A stretch of 64,000 bases of DNA from Rhizobium sp. (GTDB lineage: Bacteria > Pseudomonadota > Alphaproteobacteria > Rhizobiales > Rhizobiaceae): contig JAPZUE010000006.1 in the NCBI GenBank assembly GCA_027533385.1, forward strand, positions 1-64,000. Reading direction: 5' to 3'. The notes beneath the pieces are model-generated. The model did no database searches and was not told where the DNA came from. It saw nothing but the letters and a program-made list of their open reading frames with translations. The translations under genes and the position numbers were made by a program. Shown piece after piece: positions 14,483-23,944 of this stretch; position 1 is the stretch's first letter, and each line of letters opens with the position of its first letter.

Positions 14483-17254
14483 TCAGATCCCCGTCGGCGC
14501 CTCGTCCTCGCTTGCTGCCACAGCACGGCTGGATTTGCCGCCAAGGATCTTCTGGTAGAAGAGCCCGATGCCGATCAGCACGAAGCCGAGGCCGATGAAG
14601 GAGAGCGCCCGCAGTACGCCTTCGAGATTGGCCATGTCGATCAGGAAGACCTTGGCGACCGTGAGGATCACAACGACCGCCGAGGCGATGCGCAGGCTGC
14701 GCGCATCGAAGCGTGAACCGAGGGCGAGCAAGCCGACGCCGATTGCAAGCCAGGCGACCGAGTAGCTGTAGGTCTCTGCCTGCTCGAACCCCTTCCAATA
14801 GGCGATGAACTCGCCCTGCCAGAAGCGCCGGACCGAAAGCGTCACCCAGGCAAAGCCGAGCACCGCGCCGGACAGCGCCAGCAGGACGACATAGGGCAAA
14901 GGCCGCTTGTCCCGCGCATAATGGGCAAGGCCCGCATAAGCGAGGCCGGGCAGCAGATAACCGATCAACAGCAGGTTGATCAGCGGCCAGCTGCCGGTGC
15001 TCTCGCCGGTGAAATAGGGATTGAGCGCCCCGAGATGCAGGCTCACCGTCTGGGCGATGGCAAGGCCGCCGGCCACCATCGACCCGTAACGGAAGACAGG
15101 GCTCGGCGACTTCAGATCAAGCGTCATCAGGATGCCCGAGAGGCCGACGACGAGCAGCGTGTAGATCGACTGCTCGCCGAGCGTCGGCGTCGACGAATCG
15201 AGTACGCCTCCGTTCATCGCATGGCGCACCAGGATCGCGATGGCGAGCAGACCGAGCAGGCTGGCCAGCCCCTGCAGTGCGTTCCGCACCCGCTGTCCCG
15301 GCCAGTTCCTGACCTCATAGGCCGAAAGCAGCGCCAGCAGGGCCGGGATTCCGTATCCAGGGAGCAACTGGTTGAGGAAGGGCGTCCGAGACAGCGCCTC
15401 TGCACCCACAAGCGTCGGATCCCAGCCGATGCGGAAGAGGACGCCGGCAAGCGCGATGACCATGATCCATGGCAAGCCGCTCCAGCCGCGTTTTCGCGTC
15501 GCCATGAGATAGGCAAAGCCGAGCAGAGCGATGAGAATCGTGGTGACCACGCCATCGGTCAGCGTGTGCAGCGCGAGCGCAAAGGCCAAGAAACTGCCTG
15601 TGAGCAGCACATCGATGCCGCGCCGGTAGCCGGGCAGCGCACCCTTGCGGTCGAGGAACTCGCAAGCTCCGAGCAGTACCGCGCCGAGACCCAGGGCGAA
15701 GAAACCATGCAGCCAGTCGCGGGCATAAATGCCGTAGAAGACGAAGCTGATCGTGGCGAGCAGGACAGGCAGAGCGGCTGCAATTACCGCCCAGACTGTC
15801 GAGAACAACGGATCCTCGGCAAACCGTCTGCGGATCTGGGATAGCCCGATAAACAGGAAGACGGCGGCGAGGCCGAGCAGCACATACATGACGGTGATGT
15901 CGAGTGCCGGCAGTTCAGTGTCATAAATGCCCCAGCCGAACAGGAAGGCCTGAGCCTGCCCGACCATCCCGGTTTCAACCACGGCCGCGAGCAAGGCTCC
16001 AGCGGCAGCAATCGCTGTCGGCCAGAACGCGCCGTGACGCGCACTGCCAGCGGCGGCAAGCGCTGCGATCAAGGCGGCAAGGCCGAAGAGCGGGAAGACA
16101 TCCGTGATATCCCGTTCGAGCATCATGAGCGCTGGCAAAAGGACCGCGAGCGACAGCGTGATGTCGAGACCGAGGGGCCCCGACGACATGCGCCGGCCCA
16201 GCGCTTCGAGCGACAGCGGCGCTCCGGGTTCTGCCGGGTCGTCGCCCGTCGTGCCCGGCCAGATCAGCATCCAGGCGGCGATCATCGCGATCAGCGAGAG
16301 CGCAATCGGCGTGATTTCGGCCGTGTCGATCAGCGCCACCAGCGCCCAGATGCCGAGCAGGGCCTGGGCGATCGACGGCACGATCAACCAGCCCTTGAGG
16401 CGCGACGCCAGCGACGTCGCGACCTGCGCAACGGTCAGATAGAGGAACAGCGTCCAGAGATTGGGCGACGTCGTCGAGATGAGGAGCGGCGTCAGCATCG
16501 AGCCGGCAAGCCCGAGCCCGGCCAGCGCCTGGCCATGCAGGAGCGAAAGGCCAAGTACACCGAAGGCCGTGACCGCCAGCAGGATGAAGGCGAGCGTCGG
16601 ACCGATGAAGCCGTAGATCCCGTGTGCTGCATAGATTGCGCCGAACAGGGAGACCGCGCCGGCAGCCGTCAGGATGCCCGGCACCATGGCATTGGCGTAG
16701 AGCGCTTCGGCCTTCGGCAGCGCCTTGCGGCGTATGAGTTCGCCGACAGCCACCAGAGCGAGACCGAAGAGAGCGGCAAGCGTCAGGCGCACGCCGGGGC
16801 CGAGCAGGCCGCTTTCGATCGAGTAGCGCACGAGAAAGACGCCGCCGAGCGCCAGCGCCAGTCCCCCTGCCCAGACCGCCCAGCGGGCGCCGAGCAGATT
16901 CTCAAGGCTTTCGGCGGGCGCAGCCGCACTGACCTCGCTTCGAGCTGCAGCGGGCAGTGGCTCCGATTCGTCGACCTCATCGGAGGAAAGAGAAGGGCGG
17001 CTCTCGCGCGGCATGTCTTCAAGCGGCGGTTCTTCTGCCTCGATTGTTTCCGCCGCCAACGGTGCCGGGGCGGCCACGCCTTGCGGCGCGCTCTCAGCCT
17101 CGCTGATTGCGGGCGCAGCAGTCGGACCGCTCAGCTTCAGCAGCCGCTCCCTGACATCTCCGAGTTCCTTCTCAAGACGGTCGATCCTTTTCGCCGCGCC
17201 CCGGTGGATAATGAAGAGAACGCCAATCAGGATCAGCGGCAGCAATTCGAACAT
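14483..17254 (-). CDS. Large DUF2339 polytopic membrane protein
   Basis: This 923-aa protein begins with one membrane segment (about 1-15), then a short coiled-coil region and a disordered Ala/Pro/Glu-rich linker (about 40-120). More than 20 further hydrophobic segments fill the rest. WAVWAGGLALALGGVFLVRYSIE, FGL, and a C-terminal repeat of 9-10 helices identify DUF2339. The function is unknown; the multi-helix pattern suggests a scaffold or flippase-like membrane protein. ATG 17254 follows GAGG and is preferred over ATG 17269. Confidence 0.85.
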   Translation of the reverse strand: MFELLPLILIGVLFIIHRGAAKRIDRLEKELGDVRERLLKLSGPTAAPAISEAESAPQGVAAPAPLAAETIEAEEPPLEDMPRESRPSLSSDEVDESEPLPAAARSEVSAAAPAESLENLLGARWAVWAGGLALALGGVFLVRYSIESGLLGPGVRLTLAALFGLALVAVGELIRRKALPKAEALYANAMVPGILTAAGAVSLFGAIYAAHGIYGFIGPTLAFILLAVTAFGVLGLSLLHGQALAGLGLAGSMLTPLLISTTSPNLWTLFLYLTVAQVATSLASRLKGWLIVPSIAQALLGIWALVALIDTAEITPIALSLIAMIAAWMLIWPGTTGDDPAEPGAPLSLEALGRRMSSGPLGLDITLSLAVLLPALMMLERDITDVFPLFGLAALIAALAAAGSARHGAFWPTAIAAAGALLAAVVETGMVGQAQAFLFGWGIYDTELPALDITVMYVLLGLAAVFLFIGLSQIRRRFAEDPLFSTVWAVIAAALPVLLATISFVFYGIYARDWLHGFFALGLGAVLLGACEFLDRKGALPGYRRGIDVLLTGSFLAFALALHTLTDGVVTTILIALLGFAYLMATRKRGWSGLPWIMVIALAGVLFRIGWDPTLVGAEALSRTPFLNQLLPGYGIPALLALLSAYEVRNWPGQRVRNALQGLASLLGLLAIAILVRHAMNGGVLDSSTPTLGEQSIYTLLVVGLSGILMTLDLKSPSPVFRYGSMVAGGLAIAQTVSLHLGALNPYFTGESTGSWPLINLLLIGYLLPGLAYAGLAHYARDKRPLPYVVLLALSGAVLGFAWVTLSVRRFWQGEFIAYWKGFEQAETYSYSVAWLAIGVGLLALGSRFDARSLRIASAVVVILTVAKVFLIDMANLEGVLRALSFIGLGFVLIGIGLFYQKILGGKSSRAVAASEDEAPTGI

Positions 17255-17445
17255 TGAGCCTCGCAGCACTTTGCTTAAGGAGGGGACAAACTACCGCTTT
17301 TCTTGGCAAGGGAAAGCGCTCTGTGTCACGCGGCGGACGGGGCGGCGCTCTGACAGGCAAGGTGGATGGAAAACCTCCCTTGCAATCCCACCCGAAACTT
17401 TCTAAATCGACGGTACCGGCAGCCGCCGGTTTTCTTTGGCGCTTG

Positions 17446-17466
17446 TTATGCTCAGTTTGAGCATAA
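17446..17466 (+). promoter_or_regulatory. Perfect 21-bp palindrome before nadA, candidate NadQ operator
   Basis: TTATGCTCA (17446-17454), spacer GTT, TGAGCATAA (17458-17466): a perfect 9-bp inverted repeat, 18 bases before the nadA ATG. This is the expected size for a dimeric regulator of nadABC. Rhizobiales carry a predicted NAD regulator, NadQ (COG4111), and such a gene lies at 21801-22781. The link between the two is inference. Confidence 0.75.
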
Positions 17467-17484
17467 TTGATGGAGGAGTTGGCC

Positions 17485-18555
17485 ATGGAAGCGCAGCACC
17501 TGTCGCAAAACCGTCCCGCGATCCGCACCGCAGCCGAGCGTTTCGGCGTCTGGGAACGGCCGGATCTGACCTATACCCCTGCCTTGGCCAAGGAGACGGA
17601 GCACCTCTACGCGCGTGTCCGCGACTTCATTCCGGCGATCGAATGGCCGGTCTTTGCGCCTTACATCCATGCCATCAACCGGCTGAAGAAGGAGCGCGGC
17701 GCCGTCATCCTGGCGCATAACTACCAGACGCCGGAGATCTTCCACTGCGTCGCCGACATCAAGGGCGATTCGCTGCAGCTCGCCCGCGATGCCGTCAGCG
17801 TCGATGCCGAGATCATCGTCCAGTGCGGCGTGCATTTCATGGCCGAGACCTCGAAGCTGCTCAACCCGGACAAGACGGTGCTGATCCCCGATGGCCGCGC
17901 CGGCTGCTCGCTGTCGGAATCGATCACCGGTGCCGATGTCCGCCTGCTGCGCGAGCGTTATCCCGGCGTGCCGGTCGTCACCTATGTCAACACCTCAGCC
18001 GATGTGAAGGCCGAGACGGACATCTGCTGCACCTCGGCCAATGCCGTTGACGTGGTCAACAGCTTCGACAGCGACACCGTGCTCTGCATCCCCGACGAAT
18101 ATCTGGCGATGAACGTTGCCAACCAGACGAGTAAGAAGATCCTGACCTGGAAGGGCCATTGCGAGGTGCATGAGCGGTTCACGGCGGACGAACTGCTCGA
18201 ATACAAGCGTGCCGATCCGCGCATCGAAATCGTCGCCCATCCGGAATGCCATCCGAGCGTGCTCGCCGTCTCGGACTATGCCGGCTCGACCAAGGGCATG
18301 ATCGATTACGTCAAGACGAGACGGCCCGCCCGTGTTCTGCTGGTCACCGAATGCTCGATGGCCTCCAACATCCAGGTCGAAGTGCCCGAGGTCGATTTCG
18401 TCAAGCCGTGCAATCTCTGTCCGCACATGAAGCGCATCACCCTGCCGAAGATCCTCGACAGCCTGCTCTTCATGACAGAGGAAGTGACGGTTGATCCCAC
18501 GATTGCCGGCCGCGCAAGGCTGGCGGTCGAGCGGATGATCAATCTGAAGAATTGA
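17485..18555 (+). CDS. nadA: Quinolinate synthase A
   Basis: This 356-aa 4Fe-4S enzyme condenses iminoaspartate with dihydroxyacetone phosphate to quinolinate in de novo NAD synthesis. The NadA signatures are [42 protein letters not shown] and [11 protein letters not shown]-rich [16 protein letters not shown] carries a cluster cysteine. Three conserved cluster cysteines are plausible at VQCGVHF, ATECSM-like and NLCPHM. The start is ATG 17485, 6 bases after GGAGGAG; an ATG at 17470 lies inside that ribosome site. It leads the nadA-nadB-nadC operon. Confidence 0.96.
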   Translation: MEAQHLSQNRPAIRTAAERFGVWERPDLTYTPALAKETEHLYARVRDFIPAIEWPVFAPYIHAINRLKKERGAVILAHNYQTPEIFHCVADIKGDSLQLARDAVSVDAEIIVQCGVHFMAETSKLLNPDKTVLIPDGRAGCSLSESITGADVRLLRERYPGVPVVTYVNTSADVKAETDICCTSANAVDVVNSFDSDTVLCIPDEYLAMNVANQTSKKILTWKGHCEVHERFTADELLEYKRADPRIEIVAHPECHPSVLAVSDYAGSTKGMIDYVKTRRPARVLLVTECSMASNIQVEVPEVDFVKPCNLCPHMKRITLPKILDSLLFMTEEVTVDPTIAGRARLAVERMINLKN

Positions 18556-18581
18556 AATTGCAGCCAGCCGGGGAGGGCTGA

Positions 18582-20174
18582 ATGCCAACCAATCTAGACT
18601 CCATGCGGCCGCAATCCTGGCAGGGCATCGACGATATCGTCATCGTCGGTGGTGGTCTGGCCGGCCTTTTCTGCGCCTTGAAGCTCGCGCCACGTCCCGT
18701 CACGGTGCTGGCTGCCGCCCCGATCGGGCAGGGGGCGTCCTCGGCTTGGGCGCAAGGCGGCATTGCTGCGGCCATGAGCCCCGGTGACAGTTTCGACAAG
18801 CATCTGGCCGACACGGTTGCCGCCGGTGCCGGGCTGGTCGAGGAGAAGATGGCGCGGCTGATGATCTCGGAAGGGCCGGACCGTGTGCATGATCTGCTCG
18901 GCTATGGCGTGCCCTTCGATCGCGATCTGGAGGGGCATCTTCTTCTATCGCGCGAGGCGGCCCATTCCGAGCGGCGCATCGTGCGCGTCGCCGGTGACCG
19001 CGCCGGTGGCGCGATCATGGAGGCGCTGATCTCCGCCGTTCGCCGCACGCCCTCGATCCGGGTGATGGAAGGTTATGTCGTCGAGGAGCTGATCGCCGAA
19101 GGCCGTTTCGTCTCCGGCGTCATCGCAAGGCCCGATGCCGGCCAGTCGAAGACGCGCGTCGCCTTTCCGGCCCGCGCCGTCGTGCTCTGCTCCGGCGGTG
19201 TCGGTCACCTCTACCAGGTGACCACCAACCCGGCGGAAGCGCGCGGAACCGGTGTCGGCATGGCCGCCAAGGCTGGAGCCGTGATCGCCGATCCGGAATT
19301 TGTCCAGTTTCACCCGACCGCCATTGATATCGGCCACGACCCGGCCCCGCTCGCCACCGAGGCGCTGCGCGGCGAGGGCGCCGTCCTCGTCAACAAGGCC
19401 GGCCATCGCTTCATGACCGACCTGCATGCCGATGCGGAACTTGCCCCGCGTGATGTCGTCGCCCGTGGCGTCTTCGCCGAGGTCGCCGCCGGTCGCGGTG
19501 CCTTCCTCGATTGCACCAGGGCGATCGGCAAGGATTTTGCCAAACGCTTCCCGACGGTTCATGCCTCCTGCATCGCAGCCGGAATCGACCCGGCAACGCA
19601 GGCCATTCCGGTGGTCCCGGCGGTGCACTACCACATGGGCGGCGTGGCCGTGGATGCCGATGGCCGCACCTCGCTCGACGGTCTCTGGGCGGCTGGCGAG
19701 GTCACCTCCAGCGGCGTCCATGGCGCAAACCGCCTGGCCTCGAATTCGCTGCTCGAGGCGATCGTCTTTGCCGGGCGAATTGCCGAATCGATCAAGGGCA
19801 TGCTGCCGGAATCGGCCCTTTACGAATGGCCGAAGACAGCCGGCGAAAACGACGACCTGGTCACGGTGGAGGACAGCCCCGAGCTCAAGGTGCTGCGCGG
19901 CCTGATGAGCCGCCATGCCGGCGTTGTCAGAGATGAGGCGGGGCTGAAGCTCCTGATCCGCGAATTGGTGGGGCTCGAGCGCAAGCGCCCGCGCGTGCGC
20001 TTCTCCAACATCGTCGCGACCGCCAAGCTGATTGCCGTTGGCGCCTATCTGCGTACCGAAAGCCGGGGCGCCCATACGCGTGCCGATCATCCCACAGCTG
20101 AGGAGGCATTGCGCCACCGCACCTATCTGACGCTCAAGGATGCCAATCGCATCGCCGCCGAACTGGCCGGCTGA
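18582..20174 (+). CDS. nadB: L-aspartate oxidase
   Basis: This 530-aa flavoenzyme oxidises L-aspartate to iminoaspartate, the substrate of NadA. The FAD-binding motif is [17 protein letters not shown] at the N-terminus. Further FAD-family motifs are [29 protein letters not shown] and the [19 protein letters not shown]-terminal box. GGGAGGGCTGA precedes the ATG. It lies 26 bases after nadA and 13 bases before nadC. Confidence 0.96.
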   Translation: MPTNLDSMRPQSWQGIDDIVIVGGGLAGLFCALKLAPRPVTVLAAAPIGQGASSAWAQGGIAAAMSPGDSFDKHLADTVAAGAGLVEEKMARLMISEGPDRVHDLLGYGVPFDRDLEGHLLLSREAAHSERRIVRVAGDRAGGAIMEALISAVRRTPSIRVMEGYVVEELIAEGRFVSGVIARPDAGQSKTRVAFPARAVVLCSGGVGHLYQVTTNPAEARGTGVGMAAKAGAVIADPEFVQFHPTAIDIGHDPAPLATEALRGEGAVLVNKAGHRFMTDLHADAELAPRDVVARGVFAEVAAGRGAFLDCTRAIGKDFAKRFPTVHASCIAAGIDPATQAIPVVPAVHYHMGGVAVDADGRTSLDGLWAAGEVTSSGVHGANRLASNSLLEAIVFAGRIAESIKGMLPESALYEWPKTAGENDDLVTVEDSPELKVLRGLMSRHAGVVRDEAGLKLLIRELVGLERKRPRVRFSNIVATAKLIAVGAYLRTESRGAHTRADHPTAEEALRHRTYLTLKDANRIAAELAG

Positions 20175-20187
20175 GGAGAAGAAGCTG

Positions 20188-21093
20188 ATGACCCCGAGCC
20201 TGCGCCCGCAGCTTTCGCCGCTGATGATCGAGGATCTCGTTCGCAACGCCCTGCTGGAAGATCTCGGCCGCGCCGGCGACATCACCACCTATGCCACGAT
20301 CGGCCCGGAGAAGACGGCGACGGCTGAACTCAACAGCCGCGAGACCGGCGTGGTGGCGGGCCTTCCCCTGGCAGAAGCCGCCTTTCGCCTGATCGATCCC
20401 TCGGTGCGTTTTGAGGCGCTTGTGGTCGATGGCGACACAGTGGCGCCCGGTCAGGCCATCGCTCGCGTCTCCGGCAATGCCCGCTCGGTGCTCTCGGCGG
20501 AACGCGTCGCACTGAACTTCCTGATGCACCTCTCGGGCGTGGCGAGCTACACCGCCCGCTTCGCCACCGAGATTGCCCATACCAGGGCGCGCGTCACCTG
20601 CACCCGCAAGACCTTGCCGGGCCTGAGAGCCGTCGAGAAATACGCGGTGCGGCTGGGCGGTGGCTCCAACCACCGTTACGGGCTCGACGATGCGATCCTC
20701 ATCAAGGACAACCACATCGCGGTTTCCGGCAGTGTTGCCTCGGCAATCGGGGCGGCGCGCGCCTATGCCGGCCATCTCGTCAAGATCGAGGTGGAAGTCG
20801 ACGGCCTCGACCAGCTGCGCGAGGCACTGACGGCACGGCCGGACGTGATCCTGCTCGACAATATGGGGCCGGATCTGTTGCGCGAGGCCGTGGCGATCAA
20901 TCGCGAACATCATCAGTTGAGCGCCGAGACCTATGCCTCGGATACGCGGCGCATCGTGCTGGAGGCTTCCGGCAATGTGAACCTGCAGACCATCCGCGCC
21001 ATCGCCGAAACGGGTGTGGACTACATCTCGACATCGAAGATCACCATGGCAGCCCCCACCCTGGATATCGGGCTCGACATCGCGGTCACATGA
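20188..21093 (+). CDS. nadC: Nicotinate-nucleotide pyrophosphorylase (carboxylating)
   Basis: This 301-aa enzyme converts quinolinate and PRPP to nicotinate mononucleotide. Family motifs are LLEDLGRAGDITT near the N-terminus, LNFLMHLSGVAS, TCTRKTLPGLRAVEKYAVRLGGGSNHRYGLDD (about 140-170; K and R residues bind quinolinate) and ILLDNMGP (about 225). The ATG at 20188 follows GAGGAGAAGAAG. It is the last gene of nadABC. Confidence 0.96.
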   Translation: MTPSLRPQLSPLMIEDLVRNALLEDLGRAGDITTYATIGPEKTATAELNSRETGVVAGLPLAEAAFRLIDPSVRFEALVVDGDTVAPGQAIARVSGNARSVLSAERVALNFLMHLSGVASYTARFATEIAHTRARVTCTRKTLPGLRAVEKYAVRLGGGSNHRYGLDDAILIKDNHIAVSGSVASAIGAARAYAGHLVKIEVEVDGLDQLREALTARPDVILLDNMGPDLLREAVAINREHHQLSAETYASDTRRIVLEASGNVNLQTIRAIAETGVDYISTSKITMAAPTLDIGLDIAVT

Positions 21094-21180
21094 TTTCACG
21101 ACAAATTTTGCCTGCAATCTTGCGCTGCAACAGATTGGTCGAAACGCGTCTTTCTAAAAAAGCCATATGGCACAGGGGCT

Positions 21181-21196
21181 TGCTGATATATCAGCA
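21181..21196. promoter_or_regulatory. Perfect 16-bp palindrome TGCTGATATATCAGCA
   Basis: A fully self-complementary 16-mer lies in the gap between nadC and the 82-aa gene, 131 bases before the latter's start. It could be a regulator site. No terminator-like T-run follows it. Confidence 0.4.
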
Positions 21197-21270
21197 TTTC
21201 CTTCGCTAGTTATCACCTGTGATTCCTGGTTTTTGACCGACCAACTCGAATCCCCTAGCCCTTTTCACAT

Positions 21271-21290
21271 CATGCAACGTCCATTGCATG
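21271..21290. promoter_or_regulatory. Inverted repeat CATGCAA / TTGCATG before the 82-aa gene
   Basis: CATGCAA (21271-21277), 6 bases, TTGCATG (21284-21290), 37 bases upstream of the start of the small gene at 21328. The position would overlap a core promoter. The regulator is unknown. Confidence 0.35.
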
Positions 21291-21327
21291 CGGGGTAGCA
21301 GACAGGATGTTTGTGTAAGGGGCACGT

Positions 21328-21576
21328 ATGACGACGACACTTCTTGAGCCTGACAGCGCAATCTTGAGCCATGTTTGTCGGGCAGATCAAAGCCGCGTGG
21401 AGCCCCGCGTCTTGACCGGCCAGGAGCCGGACCTCCTTGGCGCCGTTCTCGATCCTGAACCTGCTTCCGGCATGACGGAAGAAGACACCGTCAGTGTTCT
21501 CGAAGTGCTGGCGGAAATGCAGAACATCATCGACCGATATCTCGAAAAGACCGAGCGGCAGGACCTCGACCGCTGA
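21328..21576 (+). CDS. Small hypothetical protein (82 aa)
   Basis: I do not recognise a family. The first half is irregular; the second half is acidic and helical (TEEDTVSVLEVLAEMQNIIDRYLEKTER), compatible with a short coiled coil. No signal peptide or membrane segment is seen. A weak AAGGGG ribosome site sits 6-7 bases before the ATG. Two inverted repeats lie upstream. It converges with the channel remnant and the NadQ-like gene. Confidence 0.5.
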   Translation: MTTTLLEPDSAILSHVCRADQSRVEPRVLTGQEPDLLGAVLDPEPASGMTEEDTVSVLEVLAEMQNIIDRYLEKTERQDLDR

Positions 21577-21629
21577 TCTTTCCGGCTTCCTTGTAAGACC
21601 CGAGCGGTGACTGTGGCGGCAGTCGGCGC

Positions 21630-21791
21630 TCAGGCTTCATTCACCCGGGCGTCGACGAAGCGTTCGGGCAGGGCGACCATCTGCGGCGTGCCGTGATTGG
21701 TCACCTGCGGGAACGGGATGGAAATCCCGTTCTCGTCGAAGGACCTCTCTCCAGACAGGATCAGCTCATGGCGATCCTTCAAGGCCGCCGG
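21630..21791 (-). pseudogene. 3' remnant of a mechanosensitive (MscS-type) channel gene
   Basis: The frame from the stop at 21792-21794 to the stop at 21630-21632 encodes 53 residues including LKDRHELILSGERSFDENGI followed by SIPFPQVTNHGTPQMV. The 'ERxFxENGIxIPFPQ' ending is what MscS-family channels carry at the end of their cytoplasmic domain. There is no start codon with the rest of a channel upstream: the same frame runs, past two stops, into the NadQ-like gene. I read it as the surviving tail of a deleted channel gene. Confidence 0.45.
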
Positions 21792-21800
21792 TCAGGCCCG

Positions 21801-22781
21801 TCAGCTGCCTGTGCGACCGCCGACCTTGAGCCCGGGAGCGGGACGTTCTTCCAGCACCTGGCGGCGAAAGCGGAAGAGGGCAGCAGGCCTCCCGCCGGTG
21901 GCCGACTCGGTCGAACCGGTCGGCTCGACGAGTTCCGCGCCTTCAACGAGACGGCGAAAATTCTGCTTGTGCACATGCCGACCCGCGATCGCCTCGACCG
22001 TCCCCTGCAGATCGGTGAGCGTGAATTCCGGCGGCATCAATTCGAAGATTACGGGACGGTACTTGATCTTGCTGCGCAGCCGCGCAAGCGCCGTCGCCGC
22101 GATCCGGCGATGGTCGTGTCGCATCGGTCGCCCAAGCGGGACCGTCGTGCGGCATTGCTCGATCCGCCCGTCCTGCACGGCCTCTTCGACAAGCCCTGCC
22201 TCGTAGAGCAGTTCGTAGCGCTCGAGCACGCGCTCTTCATCGAAGGGAAAGTCATCGAGCCCGAAGGCGAGCTTGAGCCTGGAGCGTCGCGATCCGCCCT
22301 GCGATCGATCTCCGGCAGACGCACCTTCCTCGGCCCAGGCCATCAGTGCCGGAAGAATTGCGCCGTCGAGCAGAGGCGGACGTCCCTGCCGCCAGTCCTC
22401 CCAGGGCAGGTAACCGTACCAGTCCCGCCATCGAGCGCCGGAAAGCTCCAGCTTCGCATCGCGATCGCGGTCGAGACGGGTCAGCGCGAGATAGCCGACC
22501 GAGACCACATGCGGGCCCTGATCATCAGGCATCTTGTGCCGGCCACGATCGCCGAAGGTGTAGAGCTGCTCGATATAGCCGAGTTCGAGCGCCGTCTGGG
22601 CTTCGACGGTGTTTCTGAGCGACATTTCCATGGTCCGGTGCCGGTTCGGATCGAAAGGACCGAAGGGCAGGGCATCGAGCGCATCGCCATCTTCACCCAC
22701 AACGAGCAGATGGGGCGTGCGGGCGCTGATCGCGACGATTGCGGCATTGAGGCCGATCTCGATCTCCGCCGGTGCGCTCAT
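21801..22781 (-). CDS. nadQ: NadQ-like NAD-biosynthesis regulator (COG4111, NUDIX-like plus winged helix)
   Basis: This 326-aa protein has an N-terminal NUDIX-like domain (about 1-150). Its catalytic box is degraded, with MEMSLRNTVEAQTALELGYI in place of GX5EX7REUXEE, so hydrolase activity is unlikely. The segment IEQLYTFGDRGRHKMPDDQG resembles the ligand-binding part of the NrtR group. The C-terminal region (about 235-315; FTLTDLQGTVEAIAGRHVHKQNFRRLV) reads as a winged helix. This is the architecture of COG4111, predicted as the NAD repressor NadQ in Rhizobiales. nadABC lies about 0.7 kb away. The start overlaps the phosphatase stop (ATGA). Confidence 0.75.
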   Translation of the reverse strand: MSAPAEIEIGLNAAIVAISARTPHLLVVGEDGDALDALPFGPFDPNRHRTMEMSLRNTVEAQTALELGYIEQLYTFGDRGRHKMPDDQGPHVVSVGYLALTRLDRDRDAKLELSGARWRDWYGYLPWEDWRQGRPPLLDGAILPALMAWAEEGASAGDRSQGGSRRSRLKLAFGLDDFPFDEERVLERYELLYEAGLVEEAVQDGRIEQCRTTVPLGRPMRHDHRRIAATALARLRSKIKYRPVIFELMPPEFTLTDLQGTVEAIAGRHVHKQNFRRLVEGAELVEPTGSTESATGGRPAALFRFRRQVLEERPAPGLKVGGRTGS

Positions 22782-23314
22782 GGGCCGGCCGGCTCGCGCA
22801 GCGGAAGCGGCAGCGTAAAGGGCGTGTTGCCATCGGCGTCGGCACCGCGCCCCAGCGCCTTTACCGCCTTGACGAAGCGCCCGCCGCGCCCCAGCAGGTC
22901 GTCACCGATCTCCACAAGCCGCATGTTCGGCGTCGCAAAGGGGGAGGATGCGCGCAGACGCTGCGCCAGCGCCTCCTCGTCATCCTCGGGCGCCACGGCA
23001 AGGCTCGCGATCATCGCGGCTGCCGGCGAGCGTGACACGCCCATCCAGCAATGCACGACAAGCGGGGCGCTTTGGTCCCAGTCGCGGGCGAATTCGATGA
23101 TCTTTGCGACATGGACCTCCTGTGGCGCGATCAGGTCTCCCGTTCCGGCAAAGGTGATGTCGTTCATGGCAAGCTTCAGATGGCGCTCGGCCGAGATGAC
23201 AGCCGGCCGATGAAAATCCTGGTTGGCAGCGAGCAGGCTGATCATCTCGCGCGCCTTGTGGCGCACGGCCATCTCCGCGATCCGGGCAAGCGGCGATACG
23301 ACGATCAGGCTCAT
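22778..23314 (-). CDS. Tyrosine phosphatase superfamily protein
   Basis: This 178-aa protein carries the phosphatase P-loop VVHCWMGVSRSPAAA with catalytic C89 and R95 (CX5R). Protein-tyrosine or dual-specificity phosphatase fold is expected; a nucleotide-like substrate is also possible. An upstream acidic residue (D in TFAGTGDLIAP) may be the general acid. The stop overlaps the NadQ-like start and the start overlaps the HD hydrolase stop, a tight translationally coupled set. Confidence 0.85.
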   Translation of the reverse strand: MSLIVVSPLARIAEMAVRHKAREMISLLAANQDFHRPAVISAERHLKLAMNDITFAGTGDLIAPQEVHVAKIIEFARDWDQSAPLVVHCWMGVSRSPAAAMIASLAVAPEDDEEALAQRLRASSPFATPNMRLVEIGDDLLGRGGRFVKAVKALGRGADADGNTPFTLPLPLREPAGP

Positions 23315-23943
23315 GCGCGGGCCCAGGTCGTCGATTGCCTGTCAGCCTCGATCTCTTCGAAGCGCTCGAGGAATTTCGCCTGCGCCTGATAGGCCGGCAG
23401 TGGCTCGATCAGGATCGTATCGCGGGTAAAGCCCTTAGGCTGGCCGAAGAACTTGCGCGCTTCGGCCTCGGCGAAGCCCGCCAGCACCGTTGCCTCGAAA
23501 TAGGCGGAGATCATGTCGGCCTTCTTGATCAGGTCCTTGAGCGCTGCCTTCGGATGCGCCGGCAGGCCGAAGCGCAGATGGATCGCAGCTTCCAGCCGCT
23601 TTTCCACCACCTTGTAGCCGCCGCCGACGACCGCCTTGAACGGCGAGATCATATCGCCGATAACGTATTCCGGGGCGTCGTGCAACAGCGCGACCATCAA
23701 CTCGTCGGCGGTCGCCTTTGGATTTGAGCGCCGGAAGATGTCCTCGACGATCAGGCTGTGCTGCGCGACCGAAAAGGCGTGGTCGCCCGAGGTCTGGCCG
23801 TTCCAGCGAGCGACGCGGGCAAGGCCATGGGCAATGTCGCTGATCTCGACATCGAGCGGCGAGGGATCGAGCAGGTCAAGTCGCCGCCCGGAGAGCATGC
23901 GCTGCCAGGCACGGGCCGACGGCAGAGGGGTCGCCGAACCCAT
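23311..23943 (-). CDS. HD-family hydrolase (YfbR-like)
   Basis: This 210-aa protein has the HD pattern of 5'-nucleotidase YfbR relatives: GDHAFSVAQHSLIV, VALLHDAPEYVIGDMISPFK, and KKADMISAYFEA (D). YfbR itself dephosphorylates deoxyribonucleoside 5'-monophosphates; the same activity here is plausible but unproven. The N-terminus includes a long MLSGRRLDLLDPSPLDVEI lead-in often seen in rhizobial members. It overlaps the phosphatase start and is 1 base from the ygfZ stop. Confidence 0.85.
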   Translation of the reverse strand: MGSATPLPSARAWQRMLSGRRLDLLDPSPLDVEISDIAHGLARVARWNGQTSGDHAFSVAQHSLIVEDIFRRSNPKATADELMVALLHDAPEYVIGDMISPFKAVVGGGYKVVEKRLEAAIHLRFGLPAHPKAALKDLIKKADMISAYFEATVLAGFAEAEARKFFGQPKGFTRDTILIEPLPAYQAQAKFLERFEEIEADRQSTTWARA

Positions 23944-23944
23944 G

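Noticed and set aside
17255..17484. NAD riboswitch before nadA
   Set aside because: No riboswitch-like paired core was recognised; the clear signal is a DNA palindrome next to the start.
21693..23213. Long open frame on the plus strand over the NadQ-like and phosphatase genes
   Set aside because: It is the high-GC shadow of the minus-strand genes, which have clear NUDIX-like and CX5R motifs and ATGA coupling; the plus-strand product matches no family pattern.
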